Shown here: positions 36,106 to 42,737 of the stretch, piece after piece
Layout of the letters: the number at the start of each line of letters is the position of its first letter
Position numbering within the stretch: position 1 is the stretch's first letter
NCBI RefSeq assembly: GCF_003933745.1
Contig: NZ_RSEB01000005.1
Span: forward strand, 248,001 to 312,000
Source: Glycomyces terrestris
GTDB lineage: Bacteria > Actinomycetota > Actinomycetes > Mycobacteriales > Micromonosporaceae
DNA length: 64,000 nt
Direction of reading: 5' to 3'
Notes under the pieces: generated by a model
Databases searched by the model: none
Told to the model about the DNA's origin: nothing
The model's input: the letters and a program-made list of their open reading frames with translations, nothing else
Made by a program: the position numbers and the translations under genes

Positions 36106-37002
36106 ATGGCGACCTACCGGGCTCCGGCGGACCGCCGCCGCGCGTGGACGTACGTCCCGATGACCGCGCTCGCCGCGTTCTTCCTGTTCCCCATCGTGTT
36201 CATGCTCGCGGCGAGCCTGAAGACCGACCACCAGATCTTCGCCGACATGGACTCGGTGCGGGCGTTCCTGCCCGTCGGCGACCTCTCGTTCGCGAACTAC
36301 GCGGCCGTGTTCGACCGGGTCCCGTTCTGGCGGTTCCTCGGCAACACCCTGCTCGTGACGGCCGCGGTCACCGCGCTCGGCCTGGTCGTGAACTCCATGT
36401 GCGGGTACGCGCTCGCCCGGATGCGCTGGCGCGGCAGGGGACTCGTGTTCGGCCTCGTCATCGCGACCCTGATCCTGCCGTTCGACACCACGATCGTGCC
36501 GATGGTGTACCTCGTGGCGAACCTCCCCTGGATCGGGTTCGACGGGCTCACGCCGGTCCTCGAGTTCGGCTGGCTGAACACCTACCGGGTGCAGATCGTC
36601 CCGTTCATCGTGAACGCCTTCTCGATCTTCCTGTTCGCGCAGTACTTCAAGAGCCTGCCCAAGGGCCTCGAGGAGGCCGCCGCGATCGACGGCGCCGGAT
36701 GGCTGCGCACCTACTGGCGGATCATCGTGCCGCTGTCCAAGCCGGTGTTCGCGACCGTCGCGATCCTGACCGTGGTCACCTCCCCCGCGACGTGGAACGC
36801 CTACCTGTGGCCGCTCATGACCGTGCAGAGCGAGGAGCTGCGCCCGGTCATGGTCGGCGTCCAGTACTTCTTCCAGCTCGACACCGCCTGGGGCGAGGTG
36901 ATGGCCTACATCAGCATGATCACGCTGCCGATGGTCGTCGTCTTCCTCGTGTTCCAGCGCGCGTTCATCCAGTCCATCGCCTCCGCGGGCATGAAGGACT
37001 GA
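36106..37002 (+). CDS. sugar ABC transporter permease (MalG type)
   Basis: This 298-residue second permease subunit has six helices and the EAA loop EEAAAIDGAGWLRTYWRI. The MalG-type C terminus reads FQRAFIQSIASAGMKD. It starts 2 bases after the first permease gene. Together they form the membrane channel of the fructan-oligosaccharide importer. Energy supply must come from an ATPase encoded elsewhere, such as the MsmK-like protein at 8.3 kb. Confidence 0.93.
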   Translation: MATYRAPADRRRAWTYVPMTALAAFFLFPIVFMLAASLKTDHQIFADMDSVRAFLPVGDLSFANYAAVFDRVPFWRFLGNTLLVTAAVTALGLVVNSMCGYALARMRWRGRGLVFGLVIATLILPFDTTIVPMVYLVANLPWIGFDGLTPVLEFGWLNTYRVQIVPFIVNAFSIFLFAQYFKSLPKGLEEAAAIDGAGWLRTYWRIIVPLSKPVFATVAILTVVTSPATWNAYLWPLMTVQSEELRPVMVGVQYFFQLDTAWGEVMAYISMITLPMVVVFLVFQRAFIQSIASAGMKD

Positions 37003-37029
37003 CCTCCCCCCACCATCGAGAGGACGACA

Positions 37030-37971
37030 ATGCTCAAGCTCGCCGACCACTGGGTCTGGGACTCCTGGTACGCGACCGACGACGAGGGGCTCCACCACGT
37101 GTTCTTCCTGCGCGCCTCCCGGGCGCTCCAGGAGGAGGGGCGCCGCCACCAGCGCGCCTCGATCGGGCACGCCGTCTCCCGCGACCTCGCGGACTGGACC
37201 CTCATGCCGGACGCGCTCGTCTGCGACGACGCCCCCGCCTGGGACGACCAGGCCACCTGGACGGGCTCGGTGGTGCGGGAGGACTCGGGCCGGTGGCGCA
37301 TGTTCTACACCGGCGTCTCCCGCGCCGAGGACGGCAAGGTGCAGCGCATCGGCTCGGCCGTCTCCGACGACCTGGTCTCCTGGACCCGCCTCCCCGGACC
37401 GCAGGTCGAGGCCGACCCGCGCTGGTACGAGCGGTACTCCGCGGACTCGGACTGGTTCGACGAGGCGTGCCGCGACCCGTGGGTGTACCGCGAGGGCGGC
37501 GAGTGGCGGATGCTGTTCACCGCCCGCACCGAGGGGCTCGAGCCGGCCCGCGAGCGCGGCGTCGTGGGCCGGGCCCGCTCCGCCGACCTCGACGAGTGGG
37601 AGGTGCTGCCGCCCCTGAACCGTCCCGACGCGCTCGGGTTCGGGCAGATCGAGGTGACGCAGCTGCACCGCGTCGACGGGCAGTGGCTGCTGCTGTTCTG
37701 CTGCGGACGGGGCGAGGCGTCCGACGCGCGGCGCGCGCTCGGCGAGGCCGGCGACAACTACGTGGTGCCCGTGGAGCTGCCGCTCACGGGGGTCGACATC
37801 GCGAAGGCGCGCCCGTTCGCGCACGAGAGCCTGTACGCCGCAAGGCTGCACGACGTGGACGGGCGGACGGTTATCATCGGCTTCCGCAACATCGAGGACG
37901 GCGGGTTCGTCGGCGAGATCGCCGATCCGATCCCGGTCCGCTGGGACGGGGAGAGGCTGGTGCGCGCATGA
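37030..37971 (+). CDS. cytoplasmic clan-J (GH32/GH68-like) beta-fructosidase
   Basis: This 313-residue five-bladed beta-propeller glycosidase has no signal peptide. The nucleophile region is HWVWDSWYATDDEG (Asp11, like the VWDSW of levansucrases), the transition-state stabiliser is in the RDP motif ACRDPWVY, and the likely acid/base Glu is in GQIEVTQL. There is no C-terminal beta-sandwich, unlike standard GH32. It probably cleaves imported fructo-oligosaccharides or sucrose to free fructose for the kinase encoded next, whose ATG overlaps its stop. Exact specificity is not decided. Confidence 0.82.
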   Translation: MLKLADHWVWDSWYATDDEGLHHVFFLRASRALQEEGRRHQRASIGHAVSRDLADWTLMPDALVCDDAPAWDDQATWTGSVVREDSGRWRMFYTGVSRAEDGKVQRIGSAVSDDLVSWTRLPGPQVEADPRWYERYSADSDWFDEACRDPWVYREGGEWRMLFTARTEGLEPARERGVVGRARSADLDEWEVLPPLNRPDALGFGQIEVTQLHRVDGQWLLLFCCGRGEASDARRALGEAGDNYVVPVELPLTGVDIAKARPFAHESLYAARLHDVDGRTVIIGFRNIEDGGFVGEIADPIPVRWDGERLVRA

Positions 37972-38879
37972 TCGGCGTCGTCGGGGAGGCCCTGGTCGAC
38001 CTGGAGGTCGGGTCCGACGCCCGCCATCCCGTGGCGCACCCCGGCGGGAGCCCCATGAACGTCGCGGTCACCTTGGGGCGCTTGGGGACCGAGACGGCGT
38101 TCCTGGGGCGGCTGTCCGCCGACGCGTTCGGGAGGCTGCTGCGGACGCACCTGGCCGAGTCGGACGTGGACCTGCGCTGGATCGTGGACGCGGCGGAGCC
38201 GACGAGCCTCGCGATCGTGTCGGTGGCCCCCGACGGGTCGGCGGCGTACGCGTTCCACACCGAGGGGACCGCCGACTGGGGGTGGTCCTCGGACGAGCTG
38301 CCGCGCGACCCGGGCCTGGACGCGGTCCACGCCGGTTCGCTGGCGCTCGCGCTGGAGCCGGGCGGGCCGGTCCTGGAGCGGTGGCTCGCGGGGCTGAGCA
38401 CGGGCACGACGGTCAGCCTGGACCCGAACGTGCGCCCGGCCCTGCTGGGCGACCGGGACGCGTACCGGGAGCGGCTGGAGCGGTGGCTCGCGTTCGCGTC
38501 GATCGTGAAGGTCTCGGACGAGGACCTGGCGTGGATCTGGCCGGGCGAGGAGCCGGAGGCGCTGGCCGAGACGTGGATCGCGAAGGGGCGCAAGCTGGTC
38601 GTGATCACGCGCGGCGGGGACGGCGCGCAGGTGTGGGCCGGCGGCGAGTCGTTCGCGGTGCCGGCCGCGCCGGTGGACATGGTGGACACGGTGGGGGCCG
38701 GGGACTCCTTCAGCGGGGGCCTGCTCGACTGGCTCGGCCGCCGCGGGCGGCTGCGCCGCGAGGACCTCGGCGCGCTGACGGCCGCCGAGGCGCGCGAGGC
38801 GGTCGCGTTCGCGTCGCGGGTGGCGGCGGTGACGTGCTCGCGCGCGGGCGCGAACCCGCCGCGCCGGTCCGAACTGTGA
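37968..38879 (+). CDS. PfkB-family sugar kinase (probable fructokinase)
   Basis: This 303-residue ribokinase-fold enzyme begins MIGVVGEALVDLE and has HPGGSPMNVAVTLGRLG (PfkB signature 1). The C-terminal signature 2 is VDTVGAGDSFSGGLLDWL, with the catalytic Asp in GAGDSF. The context predicts phosphorylation of fructose released by the glycosidase encoded immediately upstream (ATGA overlap). Fructose as substrate is an inference. Confidence 0.9.
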   Translation: MIGVVGEALVDLEVGSDARHPVAHPGGSPMNVAVTLGRLGTETAFLGRLSADAFGRLLRTHLAESDVDLRWIVDAAEPTSLAIVSVAPDGSAAYAFHTEGTADWGWSSDELPRDPGLDAVHAGSLALALEPGGPVLERWLAGLSTGTTVSLDPNVRPALLGDRDAYRERLERWLAFASIVKVSDEDLAWIWPGEEPEALAETWIAKGRKLVVITRGGDGAQVWAGGESFAVPAAPVDMVDTVGAGDSFSGGLLDWLGRRGRLRREDLGALTAAEAREAVAFASRVAAVTCSRAGANPPRRSEL

Positions 38880-38889
38880 GGGGCCGCGG

Positions 38890-38906
38890 GGTTAACCCGA
38901 TTAACC
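38890..38906. promoter_or_regulatory. third LacI-type operator-like site
   Basis: GGTTAACCCGATTAACC has the same GTTAA/TTAAC half-sites as O1 and O2 but one extra central base. It lies 80 bases upstream of the secreted fructanase gene, suggesting separate LacI-type control of its own promoter. Confidence 0.55.
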
Positions 38907-38908
38907 AC

Positions 38909-38958
38909 TGACATTCATAGATTTAACTACTTTTAACTCTTTACGCTGATGAATGTCA
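38909..38958. promoter_or_regulatory. 10-bp inverted repeat upstream of the secreted fructanase gene
   Basis: TGACATTCAT (38909-38918) and its exact complement ATGAATGTCA (38949-38958) flank 30 AT-rich bases. It ends 28 bases before the fructanase ATG. It may be an operator pair flanking the promoter or a leader hairpin. Confidence 0.5.
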
Positions 38959-38986
38959 ATTCCGCTTTCCCCCGTTTGGAGCGACG

Positions 38987-40519
38987 ATGCTGCGAACCTC
39001 CCGCAGGAACCTCTTCCAGGCCGCCGGAATCGGCGCGGCCGCCGGCCTCATCGGACTCCCGGCGGCGGCGCAGTCCGCGTCCTACCGGCCCGTCTACCAC
39101 TTCTCGGTGCCGGACCACTGGAAGAACGACCCGCAGCGGCCGATCTACGTGAACGGCCGCACCCACTACTACTACCTGTACAACAAGGACTATCCGGCGA
39201 TGGGCACCGGCACCTCCTGGCGCCTCGCCGCCACCGACGACGACGTCGCGTTCGAGGACCTCGGCACCGCCATCCCGAAGGAGTCGAACCCGAACGGCTC
39301 CATCTGGTCGGGGTGCATGGTCGTGGACGAGGCGAACACGGCCGGCTCCGGCGCGGGCGCGATCATCGCCGTCGCCACGCAGGAGGACCGGTTCGCGACC
39401 GCGCCGCACCGGCAGGCCCAGTTCCTGTTCCACTCCACCGACGGCGGCCGCACCTTCGCCCGCCACGAGCCCGCCGTCCTCCCCAACCCCGGCGTGGTCG
39501 ACTTCCGCGACCCGAAGATCGTGTGGGACGCGGCCCGCTCCCAGTGGGTGATGGCGCTCGCCGAGAACGACAAGATCGGCTTCTACACCTGCACCGACCT
39601 CAAGAGCTGGAAGTACACCGAGGGCTTCATCCGCGGCGGCATGGGCGTCTTCGAATGCCCCGACCTGTTCTGGATCGAGTCGGCGACCGGCCCGGGCCGC
39701 TGGGTGCTCGGCGCCAGCGCCAACACCAAGGGCTCGGGCGGGCCCGCGACCTACGCGTACTGGACCGGGCAGTGGAACGGCACCACGTTCGTGCCCGACC
39801 GGCCCGAGCCGAAATGGCTGGACCACGGCTGGGACTGGTACGGGGCCGTCACCTGGGAGCGGCGCACCGGCGGGCAGGTCGACCCGCGGACCCGCCTCGC
39901 GATCGGGTGGATGAACCACTGGGACTACCCGTTCACCACGCCCTCGTGGGAGGCGGACGGGTTCAACGGCGCCGACTCGATCGTGCGCGAGGTCAAGCTG
40001 CACTGGTACAGCGCGACGGAGTGCGCGCTGCTGTCGGCGCCGGTGCGGACCCTCGGCGAGCGCGCCTCGCGCCGCGTCGAGCTCGGGGACGTGGCCGTGG
40101 ACGGCGTCCTCCCGCTCGACTACCGGGGCCGGGCCTACGAGGTCCGCACCCGCGTCACGTGGGGCTCGCTCGCCAACGCGGGGTTCCAGCTGCGGCTCTC
40201 GCCGGACGGCGCGCGGCACGTCGACGCCGGCGTCTACCCCGCCGGCGGCTACGCCTACCTCAACCGCGGCTACACCGGCAGCCCGGACACCACCGGCCGG
40301 TGGCGGGAGAGCCGCACGCCCTTCGACGCGGCGCGGCGCTCGGTCGACCTGCGCATCCTGGTCGACAACCTCTCCGCGGAGGTGTTCCTCAACGACGGCC
40401 GCTACGCGCACACCAGCCTCGTCTTCCCCGAACCGGGCGACGACCGGCTCGCGCTCTACACCGACGGCGGCCCGGCGGTCTTCAACGACCTCGTGATCAC
40501 CGAGTTCGACCCGGTCTAG
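38987..40519 (+). CDS. Tat-exported GH32 fructanase (levanase/inulinase-like)
   Basis: This 510-residue enzyme has a twin-arginine signal (TSRRNLFQAAGIG, ending AAAQSA) and GH32 motifs. The nucleophile Asp is in WKNDPQR (the usual WMNDPNG), FRDPKIVW carries the stabilising Asp, and FECPDLF carries the acid/base Glu. A C-terminal beta-sandwich follows (DLRILVDNLSAEVFLNDG). It should cut extracellular levan or inulin so that the importer can take up the products. GGAG lies 5 bases before the ATG. A strong terminator follows. Confidence 0.93.
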   Translation: MLRTSRRNLFQAAGIGAAAGLIGLPAAAQSASYRPVYHFSVPDHWKNDPQRPIYVNGRTHYYYLYNKDYPAMGTGTSWRLAATDDDVAFEDLGTAIPKESNPNGSIWSGCMVVDEANTAGSGAGAIIAVATQEDRFATAPHRQAQFLFHSTDGGRTFARHEPAVLPNPGVVDFRDPKIVWDAARSQWVMALAENDKIGFYTCTDLKSWKYTEGFIRGGMGVFECPDLFWIESATGPGRWVLGASANTKGSGGPATYAYWTGQWNGTTFVPDRPEPKWLDHGWDWYGAVTWERRTGGQVDPRTRLAIGWMNHWDYPFTTPSWEADGFNGADSIVREVKLHWYSATECALLSAPVRTLGERASRRVELGDVAVDGVLPLDYRGRAYEVRTRVTWGSLANAGFQLRLSPDGARHVDAGVYPAGGYAYLNRGYTGSPDTTGRWRESRTPFDAARRSVDLRILVDNLSAEVFLNDGRYAHTSLVFPEPGDDRLALYTDGGPAVFNDLVITEFDPV

Positions 40520-40528
40520 GCCCGCACG

Positions 40529-40565
40529 GCGACAGGCCCGGCCGCGGTGCGGCCGGGCCTGTCGC
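40529..40565. terminator. terminator after the fructanase gene
   Basis: A 17-bp perfect stem (arm GCGACAGGCCCGGCCGC at 40529-40545) with a GGT loop lies 9 bases beyond the fructanase stop and 6 bases before the stop of the convergent downstream gene, so it can serve both. Confidence 0.85.
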
Positions 40566-40571
40566 GATGCC

Positions 40572-40976
40572 CTAGGGCGCCTTGACGACCGACGCGGCGG
40601 TGGCCTTGACCTCGTGGAGGCCAACGCGGCCGAAGGGGTCGCGGACCTCGACGGCGAGGCCGGGCGCGAGGAGGCGGGCGACCTCGTGCTCGCCCGCGAC
40701 GCCGTCCTCGCCGTACGGCTCGCCCTTCCAGTCGTCGCCGCGCTCGTGGTACTCGGCGAGGAAGGCGCGGAGCGCGTCGAGGTCGGCGAGGCCCTCCCCG
40801 CGCATGGCCTGGACCTGGAGGTCGACGCGCCACGCGCCGTCGGGCAGCTGCGTCTCCCAGACGCGCTGGACGAACGCGACGCCGCCCCATTCGAACTCGA
40901 AGTCGGAGGCGGCCCCGAGGCGGTCGGGCAGGTACCCGACCGCGAGGCCGCCGATGTGCGTTTCCCGGCTGCTCAC
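40572..40976 (-). CDS. conserved hypothetical protein
   Basis: This 134-residue acidic protein with no signal peptide or membrane helix includes the stretches AVGYLPDRLGAASDF, VWETQLPDGAWRVDLQV and LRAFLAEYHERGDDWKGEP. I recognise no family with a known role. GTG at 40976 is preferred because GGAGG (40984-40988) lies 7 bases upstream; an ATG at 40982 is too close to that site. The gene is convergent with the fructanase gene and shares its terminator. Confidence 0.65.
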   Translation of the reverse strand: MSSRETHIGGLAVGYLPDRLGAASDFEFEWGGVAFVQRVWETQLPDGAWRVDLQVQAMRGEGLADLDALRAFLAEYHERGDDWKGEPYGEDGVAGEHEVARLLAPGLAVEVRDPFGRVGLHEVKATAASVVKAP

Positions 40977-41215
40977 AGTCATGCCTCCATTGTAGGTATT
41001 CGCCCGAATCATGGCCTGTAGTCGGTTGATCCGGCTTGTCCGTGAATCAACGCTTGCGTAAGTTCGCCATGTCTTGTGGGTAAAAGATGGGGTTCACCCC
41101 TTGCGGCCCAGTGACATCCCATGATTCGATGATCCCGGTCGGCACCGCATTCGCGGCCTTCGATCCATGTACCCCGGCAGACGCAGCGTCCACCCTCCCC
41201 CACAGGAGCTTCCCC

Positions 41216-41869
41216 ATGCAGACCCTCAAGCGCGCGGCGGCGGTCCTCTCGTCGGCCGCGCTCGCCGTGCTCACGGTGCTCGTCCTCGACACGTCCCCGG
41301 CGGAGGCGGTGCGGCCGCCGGGCATCCCGTCCCTGGCGACCGCGCAGTCCGAGCTGAACCAGCTGACCGTGGCCTCGGAGTCGCACGGCGACACCTACGA
41401 CCGGGACCTGTTCCCGCACTGGAGCGCGGTCAGCGGCACCGGCGGGTGCACCGCCCGCCAATACATCCTCAAGCGCGACGGCCAGAACGTCGTCACCTCC
41501 GACGGCTGCCAGCCCACCTCCGGCCGCTGGCAGTCCGACTTCGACAACGTCTGGACCACCTCGGTCTCCAACGCCACCATCGACCACGTCGTGGCCCTCT
41601 CCGAAGCGTGGGCCTCGGGCGCCTACGCCTGGACCACCGCCCAGCGCCAGGCCTTCGCCAACGACATCAACTCGCCGCAGCTGTGGATCGCCACCACCGC
41701 CGCGAACTCGTCCAAGAGCGACCACGACCCCGCCGAGTGGATGCCGTCCAACACCTCCGTGCGCTGCGACTACGTCAAGGCCTGGACGCACGTGAAGTAC
41801 CTCTACAACCTTACGGTCGACTCCGCCGAGAAGTCCGCGATCCAGTCGCACCTGACGAACTACTGCTGA
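41216..41869 (+). CDS. secreted HNH-family nuclease
   Basis: This 217-residue protein has a Sec signal peptide (MQTLKRAAAVLSSAALAVL, cleaved near SPAEA) and an HNH-like domain of the GmrSD C-terminal/DUF1524 class. The catalytic His lies in TIDHVVALSEAW; the metal-binding Asn/His are in TTAANSSKSDHDPAEW. Three or four cysteines suit an exported protein. A role in scavenging extracellular DNA or RNA, or in competition, is inferred. No immunity gene is obvious. Few homologues of this type have been tested. Confidence 0.85.
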   Translation: MQTLKRAAAVLSSAALAVLTVLVLDTSPAEAVRPPGIPSLATAQSELNQLTVASESHGDTYDRDLFPHWSAVSGTGGCTARQYILKRDGQNVVTSDGCQPTSGRWQSDFDNVWTTSVSNATIDHVVALSEAWASGAYAWTTAQRQAFANDINSPQLWIATTAANSSKSDHDPAEWMPSNTSVRCDYVKAWTHVKYLYNLTVDSAEKSAIQSHLTNYC

Positions 41870-41875
41870 GCGGCG

Positions 41876-41904
41876 GGAGGCGCCCCGGGTCCCGGGGCGC
41901 CTCC
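41876..41904. terminator. bidirectional terminator after the nuclease gene
   Basis: A 13-bp perfect stem (arm GGAGGCGCCCCGG, 41876-41888; complement 41892-41904) with a GTC loop lies between the nuclease stop and the convergent membrane-protein stop. Confidence 0.8.
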
Positions 41905-41907
41905 GCC

Positions 41908-42420
41908 TCACATGGTCGCGGCGAGGGAGATGAGGCCGACGATGGCCGCGAACGCGAGCGCGACGATCGCGATGATGAGGCCGGTGAGCGCGACGCCCTT
42001 GCCGGAGACGCCGCCCTGGGCGGCCCGGATCTGGCGGCGCGCGTAGATCGCGAGGAACAGCGAGCCGAGCCCGAACAGGGCCGCGGACATGAAGAAGGTC
42101 AGCCCGGCCAGCGGGCTGAACGCGGCGAACAGCAGCCCCGGGACGGCGCCGAGCACCGCGCCGATGCCGGCCACCAGCGATCCGACCGCCGGCCCGGACG
42201 GGATCGGCTTGAGGCGCGGCTGCACGATGGCGAAGCCGTCGATGGTCACCGGCGCCGGGGCGGACCAGTACGGGTGGGCGGCGTAGAACGGCGGGGCCTG
42301 CGGGTACGGCTGCGGGTGGCCGTAGACCGGCGGGCCCGGCTGGACGGGCTGCATGTGGGCCTGGTGCACGGGAGCCGGGGGCGGCTGAAGTTGAGGATGG
42401 TACGGATCCTGCGAGGTCAC
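41908..42420 (-). CDS. proline-rich DUF4190-like membrane protein
   Basis: This 170-residue protein has a Pro/Gln/Tyr-rich N terminus (about 75 residues, repeated PP and YP) and then three hydrophobic segments (79-105, 107-125, 143-168). The basic loop reads YARRQIRAAQGGVSGKGVALTG. The GKGVALTGLI-type ending is typical of DUF4190 proteins of actinobacteria, whose role is unknown. It starts with GTG at 42420, 9 bases from the stop of the DivIVA-like gene on the same strand. Confidence 0.75.
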   Translation of the reverse strand: MTSQDPYHPQLQPPPAPVHQAHMQPVQPGPPVYGHPQPYPQAPPFYAAHPYWSAPAPVTIDGFAIVQPRLKPIPSGPAVGSLVAGIGAVLGAVPGLLFAAFSPLAGLTFFMSAALFGLGSLFLAIYARRQIRAAQGGVSGKGVALTGLIIAIVALAFAAIVGLISLAATM

Positions 42421-42429
42421 GTCCCCAGA

Positions 42430-42645
42430 CTATCCGCCGCGGAGCGTCCTCGCGACCTCGGCGAAGTACTCGTCCACCTCGCCGGTGTCGTAGCCGCGCA
42501 GGGTCAGCTGGAATCCCATGTTCGTGAGCGAGTCGGGGTGGGGCGGGGCTCCCGCTTCCGTGGCGGTGCGGATGCGGGCGACCGCACGGTCGACTTGGGC
42601 GCGGTCGTATCCGCGGAAACGGACAGAGAAGAAGGGGTTCTCCAT
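42430..42645 (-). CDS. miniature DivIVA-motif protein
   Basis: This 71-residue protein is made of two copies of the motif that opens DivIVA/Wag31 proteins: FSVRFRGYDRAQVDRAVARI and FQLTLRGYDTGEVDEYFAEV. In DivIVA this hydrophobic-RGYD stretch lies in the membrane-binding N-terminal domain. No long coiled coil follows. It may be a small polar or septal accessory protein, or a membrane-curvature reader working with the membrane protein encoded just downstream. The role is inferred. Confidence 0.75.
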   Translation of the reverse strand: MENPFFSVRFRGYDRAQVDRAVARIRTATEAGAPPHPDSLTNMGFQLTLRGYDTGEVDEYFAEVARTLRGG

Positions 42646-42737
42646 ACGTCACAGTCTGCCAGGTCAGCGCCACGCTTTGGGATCGGCCCACCTCAAGGTG
42701 AATTTGTGGGGAAATATCAACTTCTTACGGGCGCAAT

